The notes below the pieces were generated by a model. The model did not search any database. It was not told the DNA's origin and worked only from the letters and a program-made list of their open reading frames with translations. 64,000 nt of DNA. Source: Micromonospora aurantiaca ATCC 27029. GTDB lineage: Bacteria > Actinomycetota > Actinomycetes > Mycobacteriales > Micromonosporaceae. Position numbers and translations under genes: made by a program. Numbering within the stretch: position 1 is the first letter of the stretch; each line of letters opens with the position of its first letter. This document shows positions 34,397-42,057 of the stretch, in pieces. The stretch covers positions 3,852,001 through 3,916,000 of the forward strand of contig NC_014391.1 in NCBI RefSeq assembly GCF_000145235.1. The letters are read 5' to 3'.

Positions 34397-35881
34397 GTGA
34401 ACAACCTCCGTCGCAAGACACTCGCCGCGGCGTCGGCAGTGACGCTCGGCGCCGGGCTCGCCCTCGTCGGCGGCACGGCACCGGCCGCGGCCGTCGGACC
34501 GGAAACCTCGTACATCGTGCTCGCCCCGCAGGGCAACAGCACCGCCAAGGCCGCCGCCCGCGTGGCGGCCGCCGACGGCACCGTGGTGGCCGCGTACGAC
34601 AAGATCGGTGTGCTGGTCGTGCGCTCGTCCGCCCCGGACTTCGCCACCCGGGTGGCGGGCGCCGGCGTCGAGTCGGTCGCCTCCACCGCCGGCCTGGGCA
34701 CCGCCCTGGACGAGGGCGAGACGGTCGAGGTGCCGGCCGCCGCCGTCGCCGCGGCCACCGGCGACCCGACCGCCGAGCCGCTCTACAACCTGCAGTGGGA
34801 CATGCCCCAGATCCGCGTCCCGCAGGCGCACGCCGTGACCGGCGGCAGCCCGTCGGTCGTGGTGGGTGTGCTGGACAGCGGCATCTCCAGCAGCCACCCG
34901 GACCTGGCGACCCAGATCGCCAAGGACAAGAGCGCCTCCTGTGTGGGCGGCGTCCCGAACACCGCCGAGGCCGCGTGGAACCCCACCACGAGCGACCACG
35001 GCACCCACGTGGCGGGCACCATCGCCGCCGCGGTCAACGGCGTCGGTGTCACCGGTGTCGCCCCGGGCGTGAAGGTCGCCGCCGTCAAGGTGGTCAACGA
35101 CGACGGCTACATCTTCCCGGAGGCCGCGGTCTGCGGGTTCATGTGGGCCGCCGAGCACGGCTTCCAGCTCACCAACAACAGCTACTACATCGACCCGTGG
35201 GAGCTGAACTGCCGCAACGACGCGCGTCAGCGCCCGGTGTGGAAGGCCGTGCAGCGGGCCCTGCGCTACTCGCAGTCCCAGGGTGTGCTGCACGTCGCGT
35301 CCGCAGGTAACTCGAACTACGACCTGGCCCACAAGATCACCGACACCGGCAGCCCGAACAACGGCACGCCGGAGGAGCGCGAGAACCTCACCAACGCCTG
35401 CCTCGACCTGCCGGCCGAGGCGCCGGGCGTGGTGACCGTCGCCGCCGTCGGCCCGACCGGGGAGAAGAGCTACTACTCCTCGTACGGCCAGGGCGTGATC
35501 GACGTGACCGCGCCGGGTGGCGACACCCGGTTCCGGACGCAGGGCGCCCGCTCGACGTCCGCCGACGGCATCCTGTCCACCACCTTCAACACCGCCACCC
35601 GCACCAACGGGTGGGGCTACAAGCAGGGCACCTCGATGTCCGGCCCGCACGCCACCGGCGTCGCGGCGCTGGCGCTGTCCGCGCACCCGGGCATGAGCCC
35701 GGGCCAGCTGGCCTCGTTCCTGGAGCGCACGGCGGTGGCGAAGTCCTGCCCGTCGGGCGTCTACAACCCGGTGCCGCTGATCCCGGCGGGCCCGAACGCG
35801 TACGACGCGACCTGCTCCGGCGGGAACCGCAACGGGTTCTACGGCGCCGGCGTCGTGGACGCGTACAACGCGGTGAAGTAA
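34397..35881 (+). CDS. secreted subtilisin-like serine protease (S8)
   Basis: A 494-residue protein with a signal peptide (about 1-33, ending APAAAVG), a short propeptide-like region (about 36-115), and a subtilase domain. Catalytic residues: Asp in VVVGVLDSGISS (about 159), His in DHGTHVAGTIAA (about 201), Ser in GTSMSGPHATGVAA (about 414), with the oxyanion Asn in ASAGNSN. The GTG start follows a GGGAG site. A strong terminator lies 15 nt downstream, so it is probably monocistronic. Extracellular protein degradation is the expected role. Confidence 0.95.
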   Translation: MNNLRRKTLAAASAVTLGAGLALVGGTAPAAAVGPETSYIVLAPQGNSTAKAAARVAAADGTVVAAYDKIGVLVVRSSAPDFATRVAGAGVESVASTAGLGTALDEGETVEVPAAAVAAATGDPTAEPLYNLQWDMPQIRVPQAHAVTGGSPSVVVGVLDSGISSSHPDLATQIAKDKSASCVGGVPNTAEAAWNPTTSDHGTHVAGTIAAAVNGVGVTGVAPGVKVAAVKVVNDDGYIFPEAAVCGFMWAAEHGFQLTNNSYYIDPWELNCRNDARQRPVWKAVQRALRYSQSQGVLHVASAGNSNYDLAHKITDTGSPNNGTPEERENLTNACLDLPAEAPGVVTVAAVGPTGEKSYYSSYGQGVIDVTAPGGDTRFRTQGARSTSADGILSTTFNTATRTNGWGYKQGTSMSGPHATGVAALALSAHPGMSPGQLASFLERTAVAKSCPSGVYNPVPLIPAGPNAYDATCSGGNRNGFYGAGVVDAYNAVK

Positions 35882-35896
35882 CAGGTACCCGCGTGG

Positions 35897-35932
35897 ACCG
35901 GGCCCGGCGATCACGCCGGGCCCGGTCTGTTT
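35897..35932 (+). terminator. rho-independent terminator after the protease gene
   Basis: Perfect 13-bp stem (35897-35909 with 35914-35926), ATCA loop, and a T-rich tail CTGTTTGT. Confidence 0.85.
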
Positions 35933-35987
35933 GTCCTGGTGGGGCACCGGGTAGGGGGGCACCGTCAGCCGACTTAGGAGGTAACCG

Positions 35988-36488
35988 GTGTCCACCGATG
36001 CGATCGTCCTGCTCAAGGAGGACCACAAGGAGATCCGCCGCCTGTTCAAGGCCTTCCAGGAGGCCGAGGAGGGACCGGCGAGCAAGCGCGGGAAGATCGT
36101 CGGGCAGATCCTCGAAGCCCTCACGGTGCACACCTACCTGGAGAACGAGGTGATGTACCCGGAGGTCCGCAAGCTGGTGCCCGACGTCGAGGACGACGTG
36201 CTGGAGTCGTACGAGGAGCACCACGTCGCGGACGTGCTCTGCTTCGAGCTGTTCACGATGGACGCCGGCGACGAGCGCTTCAACGCCAAGACGACGGTGC
36301 TGATCGAGAACGTGCTGCACCACATCGAGGAGGAGGAGCAGGAGTGGTTCCCGAAGGTCCGCGAGGCGCTCGGCCGTAGCCCGCTCCAGGAGATCGGCCA
36401 GCGGATGCTCGACCTGCGGCCGAAGGCGCCCACGACGCCGACCGCCCCGAAGGCGCTGAAGAAGTCGCTCGACGCCGTGGTCGCCTGA
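35988..36488 (+). CDS. hemerythrin-like HHE domain protein
   Basis: A 166-residue all-helical protein with the His/Glu metal ligands of the HHE cation-binding family: LLKEDHKEIRRLFKAF, VHTYLENEVMYPEV, YEEHHVADVL and LHHIEEEEQEWFPKV. It binds a di-iron or similar centre and is linked in the family to oxygen, NO or iron sensing. A near-perfect TAGGAGGT site lies 5 nt before the GTG. The C-terminal tail is rich in Pro, Thr, Ala and Lys. Confidence 0.93.
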   Translation: MSTDAIVLLKEDHKEIRRLFKAFQEAEEGPASKRGKIVGQILEALTVHTYLENEVMYPEVRKLVPDVEDDVLESYEEHHVADVLCFELFTMDAGDERFNAKTTVLIENVLHHIEEEEQEWFPKVREALGRSPLQEIGQRMLDLRPKAPTTPTAPKALKKSLDAVVA

Positions 36489-36489
36489 C

Positions 36490-36700
36490 ACCGGCACCGC
36501 CTTCAGCCGGTCCGGGATGATCTTGCCGGCGGCCACCTGGATCTTGTTGACCAGCGAGCCGGCGGCGACCTTGTGCTCCCCCCTTCGTCAGCGCCTCGAA
36601 CGCGTCCTCGGCCACCGTGCGGGGGTCGTCCGTGGGCCCCTGGCCGACCCGGGTGCCGGTCATGCCGGCCCGGTCGAAGAACTCCGTGTCGGCCGGGCCT
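36490..36700 (-). pseudogene. truncated and frameshifted SDR oxidoreductase remnant
   Basis: Read on the minus strand, about 36585-36700 encodes PADTEFFDRAGMTGTRVG and VAEDAFEALTKG. After a one-base shift at a run of six G (36578-36583 on the plus strand C run), the reading continues EHKVAAGSLVNKIQVAAGK and IIPDRLKAV. Together this is the C-terminal end typical of actinobacterial short-chain dehydrogenases (PGPTDTEFF...VAGSLKNK). The catalytic and Rossmann parts are absent upstream. This is a decayed 3' end or a deletion scar, squeezed between the hemerythrin gene and the glyA leader. Confidence 0.7.
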
Positions 36701-36744
36701 CCCCGGGACGGGCGGCCCAACCCCGCAGGTCCCGGCCGGGCCGG

Positions 36745-36750
36745 TAGGAT
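36745..36750 (+). promoter_or_regulatory. -10 element upstream of the ZTP riboswitch
   Basis: TAGGAT about 7 nt before the start of the riboswitch-like element. No convincing -35 is visible. Confidence 0.4.
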
Positions 36751-36756
36751 CGGCAC

Positions 36757-36838
36757 AGGCCGTGACTGGCGCGTGGAGATGGAGCACCATCGGGGAGCGG
36801 CCTCGTCATGAGGACGCATGCCGAGCGCCTGGGCCTTC
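36757..36838 (+). ncRNA. ZTP (pfl) riboswitch in the glyA leader
   Basis: The leader contains the two hallmark conserved blocks of the pfl/ZTP aptamer: CCGTGACTGGCG (36760-36771) followed by ACCATCGGGGAGCGG (36786-36800), and after a variable hairpin, CCGAGCGCCTGGGCC (36821-36835). The GGGGAGCG and CGCCTGGGC segments form the pseudoknot in the known structure. ZTP/ZMP signals 10-formyl-tetrahydrofolate shortage and the family typically controls one-carbon genes including glyA. The glyA ribosome site GGAGGT follows 15 nt later, so translational control is plausible. Confidence 0.88.
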
Positions 36839-36859
36839 CGCACGTCACCTGGAGGTCGC

Positions 36860-38296
36860 ATGTCGCGCAACGCCGAGTCCACCGCCTTCCGCAGCGCGCT
36901 GGAGGTCGTCCGCGGCGTCGAGCCGCGCGTGGCCGACGCCATCGCCGCGGAACTGGCCGACCAGCGCGAGTCGCTCAAGCTCATCGCCAGCGAGAACTAC
37001 GCGTCCCCGGCGACGCTGCTGGCGATGGGCAACTGGTTCAGCGACAAGTACGCCGAGGGCACGGTCGGGCGCCGGTTCTACGCCGGCTGCCAGAACGTCG
37101 ACACCGTCGAGGCGCTCGCCGCCGAGCACGCCCGCGAGCTGTTCGGCGCGTCCCACGCGTACGTGCAGCCGCACTCGGGCATCGACGCCAACCTGGTCGC
37201 GTTCTGGGCGATCCTCGCCGACCGGGTCGAGTCCCCCGCACTGCGCAAGGCGCAGGCGCGGCAGGTCAACGACCTCACCGAGGCCGACTGGTTCGCGCTG
37301 CGCCGTGAGCTGGGCAACCAGCGGATGCTGGGCATGTCGCTGGACGCCGGTGGGCACCTCACCCACGGTTTCCGGCCGAACATCTCCGGCAAGATGTTCG
37401 ACCAGCGCAGCTACGGCACCGACCCGGCCACCGGCCTGATCGACTACGACCGGGTGGCCGAGGCGGCCCGCGAGTTCAAGCCGCTGATCCTGGTCGCCGG
37501 TTACTCCGCGTACCCGCGGAAGGTCAACTTCCGGATCATGCGGGAGATCGCCGACTCGGTCGGCGCCACGTTCATGGTCGACATGGCCCACTTCGCCGGG
37601 CTGGTCGCCGGCAAGGTCTTCACCGGCGACTTCGACCCGGTGCCGCACGCGCACATCGTCACCACCACCACGCACAAGTCGCTGCGCGGCCCGCGCGGCG
37701 GCATGGTGCTCTGCGGGCCGGAGCTGGCCGACCAGGTCGACCGGGGCTGCCCGATGGTGCTCGGCGGGCCGCTGCCGCACGTGATGGCCGCCAAGGCGGT
37801 CGCGCTGGCCGAGGCACGCCGCCCCGACTTCGCCGACTACGCCCAGCGGATCGTGGACAACGCGCAGGCGCTGGCCGACGGTCTGCTGCGCCGGGGCGCG
37901 ACGCTGGTCACCGGCGGCACCGACAACCACCTGGTGCTCATCGACGTGTCCGGGTACGGCCTCACCGGCCGGCAGGCCGAGCAGGCGCTGCTGGACTCGG
38001 GCATCGTCACCAACCGCAACTCGGTGCCGCAGGACCCGAACGGCGCCTGGTACACCTCCGGCATCCGCATCGGCACCCCGGCGCTGACCACCCGGGGCCT
38101 CGGCGCCGCCGAGATGGACGCCACCGCCGAGTTGATCCACACCGTGCTCAGCCAGACCACGCCCGGCACCGGCCCGGACGGCGCACCGTCGAAGGCGAAG
38201 TACGTGCTGGACCCGGCCGTCGCCGAGTCCGTCGGCAAGCAGGCCGCCGACCTGCTCACGCCGTTCCCGCTCTACCCGGCGGTCGACCTGGGCTGA
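36860..38296 (+). CDS. glyA: serine hydroxymethyltransferase
   Basis: A 478-residue PLP enzyme converting serine and tetrahydrofolate to glycine and methylene-tetrahydrofolate. Landmarks are LKLIASENYASPATLLAMG, NKYAEG-like SDKYAEGTVGRRFYAGC, VNVQPHSG-like AYVQPHSGIDANL, and the PLP-binding Lys in VTTTTHKSLRGPRGG (about 272). The segment at about 125-160 (ALRKAQARQVNDLTEADWFA) is longer than in E. coli GlyA and is seen in a second class of actinobacterial SHMT. The start at 36860 has GGAGGT 3-8 nt upstream. It is under an apparent ZTP riboswitch. Confidence 0.95.
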   Translation: MSRNAESTAFRSALEVVRGVEPRVADAIAAELADQRESLKLIASENYASPATLLAMGNWFSDKYAEGTVGRRFYAGCQNVDTVEALAAEHARELFGASHAYVQPHSGIDANLVAFWAILADRVESPALRKAQARQVNDLTEADWFALRRELGNQRMLGMSLDAGGHLTHGFRPNISGKMFDQRSYGTDPATGLIDYDRVAEAAREFKPLILVAGYSAYPRKVNFRIMREIADSVGATFMVDMAHFAGLVAGKVFTGDFDPVPHAHIVTTTTHKSLRGPRGGMVLCGPELADQVDRGCPMVLGGPLPHVMAAKAVALAEARRPDFADYAQRIVDNAQALADGLLRRGATLVTGGTDNHLVLIDVSGYGLTGRQAEQALLDSGIVTNRNSVPQDPNGAWYTSGIRIGTPALTTRGLGAAEMDATAELIHTVLSQTTPGTGPDGAPSKAKYVLDPAVAESVGKQAADLLTPFPLYPAVDLG

Positions 38297-38315
38297 GCGC
38301 CCGGCCGACACGAAG

Positions 38316-38350
38316 CGGCACCCCGGGAGAAGGAGTCTCCCGGGGTGCCG
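38316..38350. terminator. bidirectional terminator hairpin after glyA
   Basis: Perfect 15-bp stem (38316-38330 with 38336-38350), AGGAG loop, between converging glyA and the small 38363-38614 gene. Confidence 0.8.
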
Positions 38351-38362
38351 GCGGTTCAGGGG

Positions 38363-38614
38363 TCAGCGCAGCGGGCGCTTCAGGTGGTAGCGGTGGACCT
38401 CGGTGCTGCCCTGCACGTTGTTCACGTCCTCGGCGGCGGAGACCAGTTCCCAGCCCTCCCGGCCGACCCGGTTGAGGTGCGCGATAGCGGTGTCGCCGTA
38501 TGCCGTCACGTCGGTGCGTGACCCGTCCGGGCCGTACCACACGAACGAAACGTGGAAATTGCGACCCTGACCCTGATACCGACGAACGAGCAACGCGTAC
38601 TCCCAGGCAACCAT
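38363..38614 (-). CDS. small conserved hypothetical protein (83 aa)
   Basis: An 83-residue protein, MVAWEYALLVRRYQ...GREGWELVSAAED, with the W-E-Y and G-W-E-L-V features of short DUF4177-like proteins. GATAAT at 38621-38626 on the minus strand lies 6 nt before the ATG, a near-consensus -10 for a leaderless mRNA. It stands between glyA and the biosynthetic cluster. The function is unknown. Confidence 0.75.
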   Translation of the reverse strand: MVAWEYALLVRRYQGQGRNFHVSFVWYGPDGSRTDVTAYGDTAIAHLNRVGREGWELVSAAEDVNNVQGSTEVHRYHLKRPLR

Positions 38615-38620
38615 TCGTCC

Positions 38621-38626
38621 ATTATC
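38621..38626 (-). promoter_or_regulatory. -10 element of a leaderless start (83-aa protein)
   Basis: GATAAT on the minus strand, exactly 6 nt before the ATG at 38614; no ribosome site. Confidence 0.55.
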
Positions 38627-38641
38627 AACAGAGGAACGGCG

Positions 38642-39985
38642 TCAGGAAACACGCACTGTGCCGGAACCCTGACACTCCGGCGTCACTCCGGCGGCCATGG
38701 TGTCAGTGACCAGCGCGGCGAGCCGGTCCAGACCCAGATCGATCGACTCCGGTGTGACGGCGCTCACCGACAGCCGCAGCGCATCGACCGGCGTGCCTGC
38801 ATCGTAGAAGTGCGCCATCGGGGTCCAGAGCACGCCGTACTCACGCGCCGAGCGATGCAGCAGCGCGTCGTCGACGGCGAACGGCACGCTCACCACCACG
38901 AAGAACCCGCCCGCAGGCACGGTCCACGAGACCGGGCCGCCGGCCGGGAAGCGCCGGGCCAGGCCGTCGACCAGGTGGCGCAGGTTGCGGGCGTACGCGG
39001 CCCGCTCCCTGACGTTCGCGGCCACCAGCGAGCAGTCGTGCGCCAGCAGCGCGCCGCCGATCACCGCCTGGCTGATCGGTGACGTGTTCACAGTGACCAT
39101 GCTCTTGATCTTCGCGAGGTGGTCGGCGAACGGGACGACAGTGCCGTCGGTCTCGCCCACCCGCTGGTCGGCGACCACGTAGCCGACCCGGGCGCCGGGC
39201 AGCACGGTCTTGGCGAACGAGCCGAGGTAGACCACCCGCCGGGCGGTGTCCAGCGCCTTGAGCGTGGGCCGCCGGTCGGTACCGTCGGCCGGGAACAGAC
39301 CGTACGGGTTGTCCTCGATCAGTAGCAGGTCCTCTTCGGCGGCCAGCCCCAGCAGCCGCCGCCGTTGCTCGGTGTCCATGCTGACGCCGGACGGGTTGGC
39401 GAAGTCGGGCATCACGTAGCAGCCGCGGGGCCGCAGCCCCTCCGCGCGGGCCCGGCGCACCCCGGCGCGCAGGTCGGCCAGGTCGACGCCGTCCGGCCCG
39501 CCGGCCACCGGGCGCACCGGCAGGTCGACCAGGCGGGCCGCGCCGGTGAGCCCGACGTACGTGGGCGCCACCGCGAACAGCACGTCGGCCGGGCCGGTCC
39601 GCAGCGCGCGCAGCACCAGGAACATCGCCTCCTGGCAGCCGACCGTCACCACGATCGACTCCGGGTCGACGGTGAGCCCCTCGTCCACGGCGAGGTGCCG
39701 GGCGATCAGGTGGTGCACGATGCCCTTGGTGCGCCCGTACTGCAGCAGCGTCCGGTCCACGCCGGCCCGGTCCAGCCCGACCTCCTCGGCCAGGTGGCGG
39801 CGGAAGCGGTCCAGGTGCGTGTGCAGCAGCGCGGAGTCGAAGAACTCCTCGTACGGCCGCCCGGCCGCCAGCGACACCGCGTCCGGGTAGTGCTGCGCCA
39901 CCTCGTTGAGGAAGTTCATCGAGTTCAGCGCCGGGTCGCCGACGCTGCCGTGCAGCGCCGAGACGGCCAGGTCGACGGGTTCCAC
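38642..39985 (-). CDS. hpgT: (S)-4-hydroxyphenylglycine transaminase (HpgT-like)
   Basis: A 447-residue fold-type I PLP aminotransferase. The N-terminus LHGSVGDPALNSMNFLNEVAQHYPDAVSLAAG is like HpgT enzymes of glycopeptide clusters. The PLP Lys is in YLGSFAKTVLPGARVGYV and the cofactor-binding segment is VMPDFANPSGVSM. HpgT uses tyrosine as amino donor to convert 4-hydroxyphenylglyoxylate to 4-hydroxyphenylglycine, regenerating hydroxyphenylpyruvate. The call is strengthened by the adjacent Hmo gene (1-nt gap, GGAGG site) and by HmaS in the same cluster. By sequence alone a MocR-like aminotransferase of other specificity would be possible. Confidence 0.85.
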   Translation of the reverse strand: MEPVDLAVSALHGSVGDPALNSMNFLNEVAQHYPDAVSLAAGRPYEEFFDSALLHTHLDRFRRHLAEEVGLDRAGVDRTLLQYGRTKGIVHHLIARHLAVDEGLTVDPESIVVTVGCQEAMFLVLRALRTGPADVLFAVAPTYVGLTGAARLVDLPVRPVAGGPDGVDLADLRAGVRRARAEGLRPRGCYVMPDFANPSGVSMDTEQRRRLLGLAAEEDLLLIEDNPYGLFPADGTDRRPTLKALDTARRVVYLGSFAKTVLPGARVGYVVADQRVGETDGTVVPFADHLAKIKSMVTVNTSPISQAVIGGALLAHDCSLVAANVRERAAYARNLRHLVDGLARRFPAGGPVSWTVPAGGFFVVVSVPFAVDDALLHRSAREYGVLWTPMAHFYDAGTPVDALRLSVSAVTPESIDLGLDRLAALVTDTMAAGVTPECQGSGTVRVS

Positions 39986-39986
39986 G

Positions 39987-41090
39987 TCAGCCTCCGATCC
40001 GGGTACGCAGCCGCCGGGCCGAGGCCGGGTCGGGGCAGCCGCTGAGGATGAGCGCGTCGCGCAACTCCCCCGCGAGCAGCGCCAGCGCCGCCTCGGCGCC
40101 GGCCCGGCCGCCCGCCGCGAGCGCCCAGAGCAGCGGCCGTCCGAGCAGCACGCCGTCCGCGCCGAGCGCCAGCGCGCGCAGCACGTCGACGCCGCCGCGG
40201 ACGCCGCTGTCCAGCAGCACCGCGCACCGCTGGTCGACCGCCGCGACCACCTCCGGCAGCACGGCCGCACTGGCCGGGGCGGCGTCGAGCTGCCGTCCGC
40301 CGTGGTTGGAGACCACCACGGCGTCGACGCCCGCGTCCGCCGCACGGACCGCGTCGCGCGGGTCCAGGATGCCCTTGACGAGCAACGGCACCGGGGTACG
40401 CGCCCGCAGCCAGTCGAGGTCCGCCCAGCTCAACGCCGGGGCGAAGACCGCGCCGGTGTGCACGGCCACCGCCGAGACGCCGGGCGTGCCCTGATGCGCC
40501 AGGTCGTCCCGGCCGCCGGGCAGGTTCGCGGCGGTGACGTGCGGCGGCAGCGCGAAGCCGTTGCGGGCGTCGCGCAGGCGCCGCCCCAGCACCGGCACGT
40601 CCACGGTCACCATCACCGCCGCGCAGCCGGCCGCCGACGCCCGGTCGAGCAGGTCGGCCACCAGCGCGCGGTCGCGAAGCCAGTAGAGCTGGAACCACAC
40701 CGTCGCGCCGGTCGCCGCGATCTCTTCGATCGGGGTGCTCGCCAGCGTGCTGGCCACGTACGGCACGCCCGCCGCGCGGGCCGCCGCCGCGAGCGCCGGC
40801 TCGCCGTCGGGGTGCAGCAGCCGCTGGTACGCCATCGGTGCGACAGCCACCGGCAACGCGGCCCGGCCGCCGGGCAGCGTCGCCTCGGTGGACGGGTCGT
40901 CCACCCCGGCCAGCATCCGGGGCAGCACCGCCACCCGGTCCAGCGCGGCCCGGTTCGCCGCAAGGGCGGTCTCGGTGCCGCTGCCGCCGTCGACGAAGTC
41001 CCACACGTCGGCCGGCAGGACCGCCCGGGCGAGCGCGGCGAACTCGGCCAGGCTGGCCGGTGGCACGAACCCGTCCGCCGGGTCAGCCAT
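39987..41090 (-). CDS. hmo: 4-hydroxymandelate oxidase (FMN-dependent alpha-hydroxy-acid oxidase)
   Basis: A 367-residue TIM-barrel flavoenzyme: VWDFVDGGSGTETAL, LPVAVAPMAYQRLLHPDGE, TVWFQLYWLRDR, LLVKGILDPRDAV, catalytic His/Arg in VVSNHGGRQLD, and phosphate-binding DSGVRGGVDVLRALALGA. Hmo oxidises L-4-hydroxymandelate to 4-hydroxyphenylglyoxylate. Together with HmaS (54800-55900) and HpgT (next gene) it completes the hydroxyphenylglycine route. Its start overlaps the upstream hydrolase stop by 8 nt. Lactate or mandelate oxidase specificity would be the alternative without that context. Confidence 0.88.
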   Translation of the reverse strand: MADPADGFVPPASLAEFAALARAVLPADVWDFVDGGSGTETALAANRAALDRVAVLPRMLAGVDDPSTEATLPGGRAALPVAVAPMAYQRLLHPDGEPALAAAARAAGVPYVASTLASTPIEEIAATGATVWFQLYWLRDRALVADLLDRASAAGCAAVMVTVDVPVLGRRLRDARNGFALPPHVTAANLPGGRDDLAHQGTPGVSAVAVHTGAVFAPALSWADLDWLRARTPVPLLVKGILDPRDAVRAADAGVDAVVVSNHGGRQLDAAPASAAVLPEVVAAVDQRCAVLLDSGVRGGVDVLRALALGADGVLLGRPLLWALAAGGRAGAEAALALLAGELRDALILSGCPDPASARRLRTRIGG

Positions 41091-42057
41091 GGTCGGCACC
41101 CGTCGCCGCCCGGGCGTGCGCCGGGTCGAGCCCGAACGCGCGGCGCAGGAAGGCGGCGGCGCGTTCCTGGGCCAGCCGGCCGGCGTCGAACACGCCGGGC
41201 ATGGCGAAGAACCCGTGCACCATGCCCGGGTGGTCGTCCGTCTCGGTGGGCACACCGGACTCGCGCAGCCGAGACGCGTACCGCAGGCCCTCGTCACGCA
41301 GCGGATCGTGCCCGGCGGTGATCACGAACGCCGGGGGCAGGCCGGACAGGTCCTCGGCGAGCAGCGGCGACGCGAGCGGGTGGGCCGCGTCGCCGGGGTC
41401 GGCGAGGTAGTGGCCGCGGTACCAGCCGACCGAGTGCCTGTTGAACAGCATCGGGTCCTCGTCGTCGGCCGGCCGGTGCCCGGGCCGCTGGTCGGTGTTC
41501 GGGTAGACGAGCAACTGGGCGGCGAGCCGGGGACCGCCGTCGGCGCGGGCCAGCAGCGTCACCGCGGCGGCCAGGTTCCCGCCCGCGCTGTCCCCGCCGA
41601 CAGCCAGCCGGTCGGCGTCGACGCGGAACTCGGCGGCGTGCGCGGCGAGGTGCCGCAACGCGGCATGGCAGTCCTCCACCGCTGCCGGGAACGGGTGCTC
41701 CGGGGCGAGCCGGTAGCCGACGGTCACGGTCTGGGCGCCGGTGAGGTTGACCAGCCGACGGCAGATCCCGTCGGCCGTGTCGACGCTGCCGAGCGTCCAG
41801 CCGCCGCCGAAGAAGTAGACGAGCGTGGGCAGCGGTCCGTCGCCGTCCGGCCGGTGGATCCGCACCGGCAGCGGCCCGGCCGGGCCGGGCACCGTCGTGT
41901 CGCGTACCTCCGCGACCGGCTCGACCGCGCCGGAGCCGGCGCGGATCGCGGCGAGGTCGGCGGCGCGGGCCTCGGCGAGGGTCTGGGTGTAGAGCGGCAC
42001 GGTGCCGGCGGCGGCCCTCGCGGCCCGCCACGCGACCACCTGCGGATCGAGTGTCAT
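41083..42057 (-). CDS. alpha/beta hydrolase, HSL family, with FGGG oxyanion motif
   Basis: A 324-residue esterase-like protein. The nucleophile is in VGGDSAGGNLAAAV, the acid in ITAGHDPLRDEG and the His in GMVHGFFAMPG. The oxyanion-hole motif that is normally HGGG reads YFFGGGWTLGSVDTAD, with Phe in place of His. It is coupled to the P450 gene by a 4-nt ATGA overlap and followed by Hmo. Ester or amide hydrolysis, or acyl transfer onto the Hpg-derived product, is possible. Confidence 0.9.
   Translation of the reverse strand: MTLDPQVVAWRAARAAAGTVPLYTQTLAEARAADLAAIRAGSGAVEPVAEVRDTTVPGPAGPLPVRIHRPDGDGPLPTLVYFFGGGWTLGSVDTADGICRRLVNLTGAQTVTVGYRLAPEHPFPAAVEDCHAALRHLAAHAAEFRVDADRLAVGGDSAGGNLAAAVTLLARADGGPRLAAQLLVYPNTDQRPGHRPADDEDPMLFNRHSVGWYRGHYLADPGDAAHPLASPLLAEDLSGLPPAFVITAGHDPLRDEGLRYASRLRESGVPTETDDHPGMVHGFFAMPGVFDAGRLAQERAAAFLRRAFGLDPAHARAATGADHG

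Noticed and set aside
36280..36984. Intact 234-codon gene on the minus strand across the hemerythrin 3' end and the glyA leader
   Set aside because: It runs antisense through the riboswitch and the glyA start; only the short SDR-like part is meaningful and it is frameshifted.
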